A DNA stretch of 64,000 nt from Tricholomella constricta (GCA_013368375.1 JAACJP010000027.1:124001-188000), one strand, 5' to 3'; positions 34,488 through 46,803 are shown, numbered from the stretch's first letter. The notes: generated by a model not told the origin, from the letters alone. Numbers and translations are program-made.

Positions 34488-35268
34488 GCGTTTGCACAAA
34501 GATGATATGTTATTGTCAGTATATTAGCAATATATATGAACGATTGATGGGCTGCAGAAAGACAACTTACATTCCATTACTATTGGGCAAATCTTGTGCC
34601 TCAGCACCCATATAAATCTGAGTGTAATAACTATGAAAATGCGTACCAAATGTATTAGACACCATAGGTTCCTCCAGGCTCTTGAAAGTGCGGTTTTCTA
34701 AATGTTCGCGACCGTGTTCGCGACTATTACAATATGTTCGCGACCCAATCTCAATGCTGATAACTGTCGGCTAGATGTTGATCAGATCACTTGATCGTGA
34801 TTTGGACACGTGATCAAATTCTGTTGATCACTTTGCATTCATTGTCAATGTATTATATTAACGTTGACCTCCTCCTCCACGTTCGATTACACGTCCACAT
34901 TCGACTTCAATACTCGAGCATTCAAATATTTAAGGTACGCCTATCTATTCAACTGCTTACTTCAATCTCCCTTCTTCCACTTCATGAGCTGCACGGAGAG
35001 CCTCACCCATGGGCACACGGCGGTTGATTGTAGTGTTTCTTGTTATATTTTTGGATGTCTCTCCGAACCCAACGCTAACCAATTTCCTAGTTCTTCAAGC
35101 CTCGCACCAGGACAACCGTTACACGCTAATGGAACGAAAGGGGAGTTCAGCTTTACTTCAGAAGGTCATGAAGGGTACTTACTGGTGGCATAGACACGCT
35201 CAGGTGCCACATTCTCCCCCTTTTCTCCAACACTTCACGAGATCAGCACCGGTATCAGCATCCCTCCC
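34488..35268. promoter_or_regulatory. Divergent intergenic region with TTCGCGAC sites
   Basis: Lies between the minus-strand basic cargo gene and the plus-strand TET/JBP gene. Three TTCGCGAC copies (34,705, 34,717 and 34,737) repeat the motif seen at 29.3 kb. Several TGATCA-containing sites follow at 34,775-34,830. It probably contains the promoters of both genes and the unresolved 5' exon(s) of the TET/JBP gene. Regulatory function is inference. Confidence 0.4.
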
Positions 35269-37052
35269 ATGCTCCAGCGCGCTATTGACGCGGAGGACGG
35301 GCGATTTTTTGATGGTGAGAGCCACAATGATGGCATCGAGCTCTCTTCGTCGCAGACCTTGGCACCGCGTCCTATCCGTCCGCTGCCTCGTTCGGGGCCA
35401 TCAGGTTCCCCTCAGCGTTCACCATCCCAAGCTGTTGCGTCTGCACCCCCGGAAGGTCCAACACCCCCATCCTCCAAAGCTGCCGCGTCTGAGCCCACGT
35501 CCGAGCCCCCTACATCCAGACCCGTCGCGTCCACACCTCCGGAAGACCTAACGTCCCCATCCAAAGCCGCGTCCGAGCCCCCGGCGTATCAACAAGGCAT
35601 TTCTGAGTCCCCTACATCCAAAGCCGTCGCGTCCACACCTCCGGAAGACCTAACACCCCCATCCAAAGCTGCCAGGTCCGAGCCCCCGGCGTATCAACAA
35701 GGCGTTTCTGAGGCATCTCGAAACAAGGCTCGCTCAAAGGCGCGACGGGCTGCCCATCACAAACTGGGTGCAAATGCCAGGGTTCCCGCTGTCAACTACC
35801 GCCCACGCCATACGCCTGCGTTACGAAGCACAGGTCCCTCCGTGATCCCTGCTGATCTGAATGCTGCGCAACTTCCAGCGGCTTCTGGACGTTGGGTTGG
35901 CAAACGTCTTCGGCCTTCTCGGGCTACTCCTTGGACGCTTGCTGAGTGCAAAGCGGCGGGTTTTAGGGTATTCCCTTGGAACGGTCGGTGCGTATTACTC
36001 TGCCTCCTCCTATGTACTTGGATTGACAGAGCGTATGCAGTGACCCACATGCAATTGTCGACAAGGACGACCGGGGCATTGTCTTTCTGGTGGGCCACCC
36101 GAATGACGATTCATGGCCAGAGGTGGCATCGGCTGCTGAGGAGGCCATAACCCAGGCGCGCTTACGTGGTGAAGAAAAAAAACTCTTCAAAAGCGATCAA
36201 CTGAGCCATCGCCGGGGTAGATTCTTTGCATTAGCATCCGGCGTGTCTCATGGCGGTGGCCAGACGGTAGGAGATTCTGTCTATTTCATATTATACAGTT
36301 TCCTGATCAATGTTCTCCTACAGCAGCCAGGCAATCTGGTCCACAGCACCAAGGTGCGGGCGCTTCTCGACGAGGTATTGGGTGATCCAAGCGTTCAGCG
36401 TATCGCTGGGTTCCAATCCAGTGCGTAAATTCTAGCTTCTCCCTACCCTTCCAATAATTCATTCACCTACTGCTCAGGTGCGTTTGCCTACTACGCGCCG
36501 AAAATTTACAGGGATTATGCGTCCAATCTAGAGGCGCTCTACGTGCACGACCCGCAACTCCAAATCAACTTTCCTCACAGCATATTCCCCGCCATCACGA
36601 TCAACTTCGGACCCGAAACCGTTACGCTCGACCACACAGATCCCGCAAATGTCGCGTATGGGATGTGCCTCCTGACCTCTGGGGGAAATTATGACCCTAC
36701 CAAAGGAGGGCACCTCATCCTTTTCGATCTGGGACTTGTGATTGAGTTTCCGCCAGGGGCAACGATCATGCTTCCTTCAAGTATCCTGCGCCATGGCAAC
36801 TGTCCGATTCAGGGAGGCGAGCGACGCATTTCCATCAGCCAGTATTGTGCGGGAGGGCTTTTCCGCTGGGTCAAATACGGGTTTCAGACGGCAGATTCTC
36901 TTGAAGCAAGGAAGGGTGGTAAAGACTTGAAGAGGAAGCTGGAAGGGGATGACGAGGGGAGAACAAAGGAGGCCCTCAACCTTTTTTCAAAAGTTTCCGA
37001 GTTAGATGCTGATCGACGCGCAGCTTTTTGCCGATCGGCGCCTGTCTTTTAA
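35269..37052 (+). CDS. TET/JBP-family 2-oxoglutarate/Fe(II) dioxygenase
   Basis: Predicted nucleic-acid base oxidase of the TET/JBP class; fungal relatives can oxidise 5-methylcytosine. From the Met at 35269, exons 35269-35987, 36041-36266, 36324-36420 and 36478-37052 give 538 residues, but the frame is open to about 35,200, so the true start may be further upstream. The N-terminal 180 residues are Pro/Ser-rich with a tandem repeat (VASTPPEDLTPPSKAA). The catalytic half contains FRVFPWNGR, GVSHGGGQ, RIAGFQSSAFAYYAPKIY, INFGPETVTLDHTDPANV with the HxD iron ligands, GGHLILFDL, ILRHGN with the distal His, and ERRISISQYCAGGLFRWV with the 2-oxoglutarate Arg. All ligands are present and no stop is seen, so the enzyme looks intact. 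It ends 180 bp before the KDZ transposase start. Confidence 0.85.
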
Positions 37053-40000
37053 TCATGCTCAATATCTCCTGTTCCTTGGCAATTCCATTGATTCCACCAG
37101 AATCTGTTGTGCGGCGCGTAGCAATTTGTCTGATCATATTAATTGCAGGCTGTCTTCAACCCTGGGAGCCACCATGCGTACTGAGGTTTTTTAGTCTGAC
37201 GCCAACTTGTAACGCCAAGCCCCCCCCCTCCATGTCGAACGCCAAACGCAACAAGAAAGCTAACCTCCAAATCCGCATACATTCATGTCAGGATGATGAT
37301 CCCTCACGCCTCACTCCACCCCCTCAACCTATCCAGGTACCCCTTACGCGGTATCATGCTCTGCCCAGTGGAAACCTGGGTTGGTCAACCCACTACTCCT
37401 CCATCCACGCCTCCCCTGGTAAACGTGTGCGGTCATCGAGTCCCAGCTTTGAACCACATGCCTGGGAGGACACGCCAGCACCTCATCATTCCGTGGACGT
37501 CACTGACAGTGCTCCTTGGCTCGATCCTGCCTACGCTGAGCACTTGGACGCGACTGTGGTTGCACCACGCCCGCGACGTGCAATGGTAAGTCGCATTCAT
37601 CACCCTCACCTTTGGCTTGCATCCACTTATGTATATGGCCAGGATAACCCGTTGAAATGCTGGATTCCCGATCGAGATAACTTTGTTGCGGAGGACATGC
37701 GCTGGGACGGTAGGGGCAAATACACTGAAGAGCTATGCCCCATGTGTGGGCTACATGAGGCGAAAATCAGATGCGAGGACTGTGAGGGAGGTCAGCTTCT
37801 ATGCTCGGGCTGCACCGTTGCTGGACACCGGCAAAACAGCCTCCACAGGATCAAGGTGTGTATTGTGAATTTGTTTCATCCTTCCTCAGGCCTAAAATTA
37901 ATTCACAAGGCGTGGAACAAAACTTTCTTCGAAAAGATCACCCTCAAGGACCTCGGACTTCGTATTCAACTGGGCCACCGGGTGGGTGAGGGCTGCTCCA
38001 ATCCAAAGGTTGCCTACGGCGATGATTTTGTTGTCGTGCACGTCAATGGGGTACATGAAGTAGCTGTTGACTTCTGCAACTGTGAGACTGCCCAGCTCTC
38101 CTTTGTCCAGCTTCTTCGTCATTGTTGGTATCCGGCAACTGTCTCGCAGCCCAAGTCTGCTGCCACCTTTGCAGTTTTGAAGCACTTTCATCTGTTGACC
38201 TTCGAGTCGAAGGCATCGTGCTTTGAGTTCTACCATGCGCTCACTCGACTTTCGGACAATACTGGCATCGCAAAAATCAAGGTCTGTTTGACTATTTGTA
38301 CCAGCAGTCTAATTGTTAACGTTCTCGTATAGGATCGCTATTCAGCGTTCATGCGCATGGTTCGGGAGTACCGGCATATCAAGATGCTGAAGCGTTTGGG
38401 GCGAGGCCACGATCCTGCTGGTGCTGCGGGGACAGCCGCTGGAGAGCTGGCAGTTCTCTGCCCAGCGTGTCCTCAGCCTGGTCTCAATCTCCCTTCAGGA
38501 TGGCAGAACGAGCCACCAGAGAAGCGGTGCGTGATTTTCCCCTTGTGGTCTCATTTTTTATAACACCTTACCCTTCCTAGGTGGATTTACCGCTTGTTCC
38601 TTGGAATCGATGCCAACTTTTGCCTTAAGAGGAAGCACGTATCCAACAGCATTGTTGATCCTGCCTTGGGTGATGGCATGTCGTACTTTGTCAAGAGGGA
38701 CGAATTTATCAACTTTCTCAACACATTCGGTACGCTCGTGATTCAAGACGTCAGTTGTTTCACGTACCCTCTCAACTTTGATTACTGATACCAATAGTCC
38801 AGCCCTCTACTTGCTCCAATCACAAAGCTGTCGATGCTGAGCGCTCAGCAAAAGGCCTCGCCGCAACTGGCGTTCGTACAATTGACTGCGCTCGTCATGA
38901 TGTGAAGCGGCCCCAATCAGTAGGTGATCTTCAGCGATCAGAGCGGTACGTGCATTATTTGAGCTGTTCTCTTCGTTGATGACGCTGATGCCACTCAACA
39001 GGTATGTGAACATGGATTACCTGTTCTTTTCTAGCCTTTCGCACCTCTCGCCCTCCGAATCACCCTCCGAGTCTATCGAGCTAATCGTATCATACGATAT
39101 TGCTTGTCAATGGAGCATACACATCTGGAAGCGCATGGAGAAGTACCCAAAACACCTTCACCTGGATGCGGAGGGGCGGCAGCACATAGTTTTCCTTGTT
39201 CCGAAGTTTCACCTTCCTGCTCATGTCATGGCCTGCCAAACGGTCTTCTCCTTCAACTACAATTGGGGCGTTGGACGAACGGACGGCGAGGCCCCAGAAC
39301 GTGGCTGGTCGCATATCAACCCAGTTGCTACAAGTACGCGTGAAATGGGCCCTGGCTCTCGTCAAGACACCCTCGATGACCATTTCGGTGACTGGAACTG
39401 GAAGAAGACCACACTCATGGGTACGCACACATACTAGCTACCTAAGCAACCTCTTACAACTAACAAATGCCTCAGGTGTTTCATTGCTACGGAAGATCCA
39501 GAATGCCGTCGCCGAGCGAAGCGAACACGTCTTTCGATACCATCAATTGGAGCAGGGATTAGACGAGGCTGGCGAAGGTGAAGTCGGGGCATGGAAAATT
39601 GAATTGGAGGAATGGCTCCAGGACCACAGTAAGCCAAACCCTTTCGAATCCCGTTTCAAATGTGAGTACCGCATACAGCTTTCTTATGTCGTCTTCTGAA
39701 GAATTGTTCGTTAGCTCTCACTCTGGATGCTGTACGACGCGAGCTGGCTGTTCAGGACGCCAAAGATCTGGCCCACGGAAACGCATACATCCTTCACGAG
39801 ACTGTGTCAGCAAGCCAGCTTATGACAATGGGCTTGACCTCGAGGAGCATCAGTACGTGTCTCTTCACGACTTGAGCAGAGTTCGCCTTGACTTATCATT
39901 CTCAAGGCGTCGTCTCGGTATTGACGCGGGTGAATTAACGAGCCACTCGACTGACTACCAGAACACGCGAATACAGGTTCGACGAAATGTTCTCCGCCGC

Positions 40001-40528
40001 AAAATCGACGCTTGGATTGAGATCCAGCACCTCTACATGCCGGCGCTGTCCTTACACCGCTCCAAAAATACCAGTGATCAGGACGAGATGGCAGAGAAGA
40101 TTCCACTAATGCTACCCTCCTCATTGAAGCGCCAACTCCCTTGCGACGTGCGTCTACAGGAGATGGAGTGGAGGCTTCGCAAATCCCAGGCCAATGATGC
40201 ACTTGATGAACTGCGAGAAGGGCTACGCCTTCAAGCTTATCTTTACATTGACAAGGACCGCTTCCAGCGCGGGCAGCACCACAACACCCGGTCTCGAAAC
40301 ATCATCAATCGTGTCAAGGTCAAGATCAAGGCGGCTTCGTCGAAGTATCGAGTGGCACGGGTGGCTCTGGGACATCTCGCAGGGATACTTTCCGGCACGG
40401 CCAGCTGGGAGGTCTCTTTCCCCGTGCTTGCAGAGGCTGACATCTCACAGCTCTCGGGGGATGGTAGTCAGTCAGAGGGGCATCGCAGCGTTTCCTGGAT
40501 CTGGTCACGATTGGGGGATGGTTCTCAA

Positions 40529-40789
40529 TGTTGAAACTTACCATATTCATGTGACCCATCACATGATAGATTCTTATCAATGGTCTGTGCACTACATCTT
40601 ATCCCCTAACTCCGATGGTCTGTGCGCCATCCCAGTAGTATAAATAGCACACCAATATGTCGTATATCGGTGTGGAATTACATTCCTAGTACTTAGTATC
40701 ACTCACAGCCTCAACCTTAGCTACAAGCTAAACACTCTAGGTAAGCTAATAGCCTTTCCGCTGTGCACAATGTGCTGGCCCTTTCAATA
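40529..40789 (+). repeat. 5' LTR of the copia element
   Basis: Begins TGTTGAAACTTACC and ends CCCTTTCAATA, 261 bp, the same as 45,888-46,148. A TATAAATA box lies inside at 40,639-40,646. The terminal bases are TG...TA rather than the usual TG...CA. Confidence 0.95.
40639..40646 (+). promoter_or_regulatory. TATA box in the copia 5' LTR
   Basis: The sequence TATAAATA lies 111 bp into the LTR, a plausible position for the U3 promoter that drives genomic RNA synthesis. The same box occurs at 45,998-46,005 in the 3' LTR. Confidence 0.6.
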
Positions 40790-40804
40790 GGTTATGGGCC
40801 CCGG
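40790..40804 (+). other. Primer-binding site, initiator tRNA-Met anticodon-arm type
   Basis: Directly after the 5' LTR the bases GGTTATGGGCCC are complementary to GGGCCCATAACC, the anticodon stem-loop sequence of initiator methionine tRNAs (anticodon CAT). This suggests priming from the internal end of a cleaved tRNA half, as known for Drosophila copia, rather than from the tRNA 3' CCA end. Confidence 0.65.
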
Positions 40805-41027
40805 TAGCCGTCGTCAGCGCCCTCTGTGGCTGCAGACTTGACAGGCTTGCCGGCTTACCACTAGAGCAAAATCTCTGAATGCTCTCGCCCTATGGCTGAG
40901 AAAATTCTTAGATATTCTCTATGTTGTGTTGCTCGACGTGCATGAGCTATCTGCTCAACGTCTCACTTCTATTGGATGGACATGATGCTGATTGCGCTTC
41001 CTTGCAGCACTCCAAACCGCATCAAAC

Positions 41028-44000
41028 ATGTCTGCCAACTTCGCCACCCTCGTCCCCGTTTTCAACGGCACAAACTGGGCGGAATGGTCATCCTGCATAG
41101 GTACCTTCGCTCCCAAGCCCTTTGGCAACTTGTCAAAGGTGGCAACCCACGTCCTGAAGTACAAGTAGGGTCTGACGGTGAAAGCCTCCCCGAAACTAAG
41201 GAACATCGTGAATGGGACAACAGGGATGACCAGGCCCTTGGCATTATTCGCCTCAGGGTATCTCCAGAGATAAAGAACCAGATCAGTGGTAATTCCTCTG
41301 AGGAGTTCTGGCAAGCTCTTGAAAATGCGTATTCGAAGCCTGGTGCTTCGTTACTCTTTGGAGACTTCCAGAAGGCCATCTCGTTCAGACTCTCAGGGTC
41401 TTCCAACCCTGAACCGGAGATAGGCAAGCTCAACCTTTTGTTGGAGCGCCTTAGGGCCAATGAGGTCGATCTCCCTGAGTTTGTGAAGGCAATGATCCTC
41501 ATGTCCGCTATTTCCCAGAAATGGGACACCATTTCTGCCACTCTTCTCCAAACCACGGAGAAGGACAAACTCACGTTCAGCGCCGTAAAGGCTGCTATCA
41601 TGACGGAGTTTAACCGGCGCAACTCTGCCCCGGGTAATTCCCAGACGGCTAACAAAATGTCAGCTGTCAAACATAAAGGGAAGAACCCTGCCTGGAAAGG
41701 TCAAACTTCTGGTGGTAACACCGAGAATAAAGACAAGAAGGGCAAACGAGGCAAGCGCAGTGGCAAATCGGTTAAGGAAAAGCAGGACAAACAGGATCTC
41801 TCCAGCCATGGCCACTCCCATGCCGCCTCCTCGATTGAAATCGATGGAGACACTCCAACCGTCGCTGCGCTCCTACAGCGCCTGCACAACCCCCCTCCCT
41901 CTCCCTTTGCTGCCCAGCGCTTTACTGGCGCTAGCACCTCATCTTCAGGGGTCTATCAGACCTATGAGAAGGCACGCGCTCTAGCGGAACATCTCGATAT
42001 TCCAAGGACCGCCCGCAACCTCAAATCACTTGAGGAAACCTATGAAAAACGCGAGCCCACCCCTGAACGCGCCCCCAAGCGGCCGCGAATCGAGGAAGTA
42101 GAGGAGGAAGCTTTAGACTGGGGTTCTGACGATGGCATGAACATGGACCCTGTCACTGGACACCGCGAAGACAGGCAAGTACCTTCTTTGCTCCACATAT
42201 CGCCGATTACTGATGCAAGTACACAGCGCGCTCTTCGAAATTTAGCGGCGGACTGTAAACTACGTACTTTAATATCTGCATCTGTATCACATGTATCTCT
42301 CGGCGTTATACGCCAAATTGACGAACATTATGCGAATTGTGCGAAATGCAAAGGAAAAGGGAAAGAAATAGAAGTAGACACTGCAAACTGGATCATGGAT
42401 TCAGGCGCATCTCTTCACTGCACGAGCAGAATTGAAGACTTTGCTGATTACACACCTGCGAAGAATCCTATCGCGGTCAAAACAGCAAGTGCCGATGCTG
42501 CACCTATTATGGTAAAAGGCTCTGGCACAGTCTTCATAACACACAAAGTAGAGAACGAAGATGGTACGGCTCGAGATATTACATCTCGCCTACACCCCGT
42601 CTTCTACATCCCCGCGTTAGATACGCGTCTCCTTTCCATGGGAGAATTCCTGAACAATGGACTTTCCATCACTGGAAAAGCCAATAAATTAACGTTCAAG
42701 AAACATGGAAAACCTGTCCTAACGTGTACACCACACTTGCCAGGGCAAAATCTCTATTGGGTAGATTCTCGCACAAAGCTTGCTGAGAATGGCAATTATG
42801 CCAACACTACTATCCACAATGTATCTTATGACACATGGCATAAACGCCTAGGACATCCGTCCAAAGACGTGATCCGAAATGCTCCGGACAATGTCACTGG
42901 AATACCGCGGAATCTCCAGATTCCTGCGAAATCACCCACGTGTCCTGGATGTGCTCTTGGGAAGATGCCTTCAAAATCTTACCCACAATCCCAATCACGT
43001 GCATCGAAGCCGTTCGAATTAATCCATTCGGACTTAAAGAGCTTCCCTGTCACTTCGTACCACAAGTACAAGTACATCATGACATTCCTTGATGACTATA
43101 ATTCTCATGCCTGGACAATGAGCCTACGCGCAAAGTCTGATGCTATCAAAGCATTGAGACAATTTGTTGCGATGGTGAAAAACCAGTATGGAGCCAATAT
43201 CGAACGATGGCGCTCCGATGCAGGGGGAGAATTCAAATCGGAAGAGTTCCTTGATGAATTGCGCAATTTGGGAATCAAAATTGAGCAGAGCGCTCCTTAC
43301 ACACCACAACAAAATGGGCGTGCTGAACGCCTAAATCGGACCTTGATGGACAAGGCACAGGCTATTCGCTTCACTGCCTGTCTACCCGAGTCGTGGTGGG
43401 AATTTTGCGTTGAACACGCGGTTCACCTTTACAACCGTACTCCTATGCGTCGGTTAGGGTGGAAAACTCCGGTTGAATCTCTGACAAAGAAGAAACCTTC
43501 TGTCCAGCATCTCCGAGTATTCGGATGTGGAGCTTATGTTTACCTCCCTGAGGAAAGACGTGCAAATAAACTTGCGCCGAAATCTGAGCTAATGATATAC
43601 ATTGGCATTCCTGATGGGATAAAGGGACATCGCTTTATGCGACTCCACAACAACACAGTCTTTGTTGCCACTACGGCAATCTTTGATGAGACGATGTTTC
43701 CAAAGTGTCCTGACACAAAACAAAAGGGATATACCCCTCTAGGACAAGATCCCGATGTGGATCAACCATCAAATAATGGAGATGAACACACTCCTTCGGA
43801 AGCAGATAACGATGATGATTACCCCATCAATCGACCTGACTCTCCTGAGACATCTGATGCGCATGACGATGCTGCAGAAGATGCTCCTCAAGCGCCTCCG
43901 GAACACGAAGGACCTGTATGCGAAGACTTTGAACCTCGCCGTGAGGACCAACGTGAATGGGCTGAACTACCCAGACGCCCAGTGCGCATGAGGAACCCTA

Positions 44001-45853
44001 CCAATCGTCCTGGAAATGTCTATGGTGACAAACCAGCACCGTCGGATATAATCCGACAACAAGCGAGTCAGCGGTATTGGAAACGACTAGTTGGTGAAAG
44101 GGACAAAGTTCCTTACAAACGACCAGTTCGTGTGCAACTTCCGGTTCCCGGACCGAGTACAGCACCACCACCACCACCCAATACGTCGAGTGACGCGACT
44201 CCTATGGAAGGCATAGACAATGTGGGCTATATAATAAAAATGGCCCGGGAAGGGGGAGTAGATTTCGTGAACTTCTTGCTTTCTCAAGCAGTTTCACCTC
44301 ACGATGAACTTCCAACAAACTTTCGAGATATTGCGCGAATGCCCGCTGCATTACAGAAGGAGTGGAAAGCCGCTTGCAAACAGGAACTTGAGGCCCTGAA
44401 AAAGCGCGGCGTGTTCGACCTTGTGGACTTACCACCTGGTCATAAAACCATTAAGAACCGATGGGTATTTGCGATCAAATCTGATGGTCGTAAAAAGGCT
44501 AGACTTGTCGCCAAAGGGTTTACCCAAGTAGAAGGCATTGACTTCGATGAGATCTTCTCACCTGTTGTCCGATACGAAACTGTACGCCTTATGCTTGCAT
44601 TAGCTTCTCTCGAGAACTGGTGCTGTTTAGCACTTGACGTTGTTAGCGCTTTCCTATATGGCAAACTCCAAGTTGTCATATATATGGAACAACCCGAAGG
44701 CTTCAAAGTCAAAGGCCAAGAGCGCAAAGTGCTGCGCTTAAATCGAGCACTCTATGGATTAAAACAGGCAGCTCTTTCCTGGTGGAAGGAACTTGTTGCA
44801 TCCATGCTTGAATTGGGCTTTCACCGCACCCAGTCGGATGCTGGTATCTTTGTCTACAGACATCACGATGGCACACTTGTTATTGCTATCATCTATGTTG
44901 ATGACGGGATCTTCATGGGACCTAACAGGGCTCTCACAATGAAGAAGAAAGCTGAATTCATGCAGCGTTGGGAATGTCACGATCTTGGTGACGCAAAGGA
45001 ATTCCTGGGAATGCGCATTAGACGCAATGGTCGCAAAATCATGCTTGACCAAATTCCCTACCTCAAAAGGGTAGTAGAGCGTTTTGGTATGACAAATGCT
45101 AGAGTCGCCACCACACCTTTGCCTGCAGGGTATATACCTGATGAGAACAGAACACCTACAACTCCCACACTGCGATCTAAATTTCAGCAGGTCATAGGAT
45201 CTCTGATGTATCTGATGATCGGGACTCGTCCTGACATCGCTTATGCAGTCATTAAACTGTCACAGTTTGCTGCAAACCCTTCACAAGAGCACCTTGACAA
45301 AGCGCTGTATATCTGCCGCTATCTTGTCGGAACTCCCAATTACGCTCTCACTTATGATGGAGACAATGGAGAAGGACTCTTGGCATACACAGATTCTGAT
45401 TGGGCTGCTGACCCTATCAAACGAAGATCCCAAACGGGGTTCTTCATGACATTAGCTGCTGGAACAGTTGCTTGGGTCTCACGACGCCAAAAGACTGTAG
45501 CGCTGTCATCCACTGAAGCCGAATATATGGCTATGTCCGACGCTAGTCGACAAATCATGTGGATTAAGAATGTGATGTTTGAACTTGGATATGACATTGG
45601 CGCAATTCCTATATATGCCGACAATCAAGGATCGATCTTTATTGGATCAAACCCTGTCCAAGAACGACGCACAAAACACATTGATATTCGCTACCACTTT
45701 GTACGCGAATGCATTGAAGATGGACATGTACAAGTCTACTTCATCGAAGGAAGCAAGAATCCTGCTGATATGTTCACAAAGAACTTAGCTAAGGAAAAAT
45801 TCTTGACTTTCCGAGAACATCTCGGGCTTGAATTCTATTCGCCATCCGCCTAG
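41028..45853 (+). CDS. Copia Gag-Pol polyprotein, with a frameshift near the Gag start
   Basis: The Gag start MSANFATLVPVFNGTNWAEW (ATG 41028) is in a different frame from the rest; the long frame takes over at about 41,095-41,105 with YLRSQALWQLVKGG. A single-base change in one of the two is likely. From there the frame is open to the stop at 45,851-45,853. In order: Gag; protease WIMDSGASLHCTS; pre-integrase HKRLGHPS with CPGCALGK; integrase core LIHSDLK, RSDAGGEFKS and PQQNGRAERLNRT (D, D, E); reverse transcriptase LVAKGFTQVEGIDF, LDVVSAFLYG and IYVDDGIF; RNase H YTDSDWAADPIKRRS and SSTEAEYMAM with HIDIRYHFVRE. No Gag zinc knuckle was noticed. The reverse transcriptase YVDD motif is intact. 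Confidence 0.92.
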
Positions 45854-45878
45854 ATGCGCTATTAGAGCTGCACTAAGC

Positions 45879-45887
45879 GAGGGGGAG
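45879..45887 (+). other. Polypurine tract of the copia element
   Basis: The purine run GAGGGGGAG ends immediately before the 3' LTR, where plus-strand DNA synthesis would be primed. Confidence 0.75.
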
Positions 45888-46148
45888 TGTTGAAACTTAC
45901 CATATTCATGTGACCCATCACATGATAGATTCTTATCAATGGTCTGTGCACTACATCTTATCCCCTAACTCCGATGGTCTGTGCGCCATCCCAGTAGTAT
46001 AAATAGCACACCAATATGTCGTATATCGGTGTGGAATTACATTCCTAGTACTTAGTATCACTCACAGCCTCAACCTTAGCTACAAGCTAAACACTCTAGG
46101 TAAGCTAATAGCCTTTCCGCTGTGCACAATGTGCTGGCCCTTTCAATA
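45888..46148 (+). repeat. 3' LTR of the copia element
   Basis: Identical to the 5' LTR at 40,529-40,789 as read by eye, with the same ends. It is followed by the duplicated target CTCAA. Confidence 0.95.
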
Positions 46149-46575
46149 CTCAACTGGCCAACAATCAAGGCATGAAGGACGGTTCGTTATCTTATTTCAT
46201 CTTTTATTGTCTCTATCCTGAAGTAATTGGTTGTTTTAAGCACTACGTATCGAGTTCTGCAAGAGCAAGGCAAGGGCTGATCGTTGGTCGGAGGAAGTCC
46301 AGCTTTTGCTCGAGGAGATGCGTCGCGTGCTCCAGTTTTTCGAGTCGATGGCTGTCAAATGGGATCGGCGGCCGGCAGCGATGTGTTTCGTGTCGAAGGA
46401 TAGTGCATCGGTTGAGGCCCTCAGAGCATACGCCGCTCGTCAAGCATCACAGTACCGCAGGATGAGGGGCCATTGTCAGCATATCTGGCGGTTTGTACCC
46501 GAATACGTAGCGTTAGGCCTAGATGTAGAAGATGTAATCCCCCCCGAGCTCAACGGACACGACGATGGCGAATAA

Positions 46576-46803
46576 TAGACATTTTTTATTCGCAACGTAA
46601 AAATCAGGAAAAGAATTGAATTTAAATATAAACATTGGTATCCATATCGAGAATTGTCAGTGCGCAAAGGCGGGGAGCCAAGGAGGCCAGGGGGGCGGGG
46701 GCGGGCGGGCGGGCTCGAGGAGTGTAGTTCGCAGCGAGCACAGTGGCGGGAAAGACAAGCATGGCGGGAAGGACAAGCGTGGCATCATTCAGTTACAGAC
46801 GAG
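46576..46803. other. 3' end of KDZ gene and G-rich tract
   Basis: Non-coding tail after the KDZ transposase stop. It includes a strongly G-rich run at about 46,674-46,725 with at least four G-tracts of three or more, which could form a G-quadruplex on the + strand. No gene recognised. Confidence 0.5.

Larger units (their letters stand above)
40529..46148 (+). mobile_element. Full-length Ty1/copia LTR retrotransposon
   Basis: 5620 bp, with 261-bp LTRs that read identical base for base, and a 5-bp target duplication CTCAA at 40,524-40,528 and 46,149-46,153. It contains a tRNA primer site, a polypurine tract and a Gag-Pol frame in the copia order (protease, integrase, reverse transcriptase, RNase H). 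Identical LTRs indicate very recent insertion. The insertion is into the exon of the KDZ transposase gene. Confidence 0.96.
37232..46575 (+). pseudogene. KDZ (Kyakuja-Dileera-Zisupton) transposase, split by a copia retrotransposon
   Basis: The ATG at 37232 begins MSNAKRNKKANLQIR. The protein has a disordered N-terminus, then a Cys-cluster zinc module (CPMCGLHEAKIRCEDC, LLCSGC, H; 37,735-37,855), then the KDZ catalytic core. Likely catalytic residues: the Asp in FLGIDANFCLKRK, the Asp in VSYDIACQW and the Glu in RTDGEAPERGWSHIN. The coding sequence reaches Gly-Ser-Gln at the copia target site (CTCAA, 40,524-40,528) and continues after 46,153 in the same frame. After one intron it gives LRIEFCKSKARADRWSEEV, LLEEMRRVLQFFE and the stop at 46,573-46,575. 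Without copia the gene looks complete; with it the allele should be inactive. Confidence 0.87.

Noticed and set aside
35009..35551. Plus-strand frame starting MGTRRLIVVFLVIF upstream of the TET/JBP gene
   Set aside because: It runs across the start of the dioxygenase in a different frame and carries no conserved motif; the catalytic frame is the one continuing from about 35,200.
41062..41670. 202-residue minus-strand frame inside copia
   Set aside because: Antisense shadow of the Gag coding sequence.
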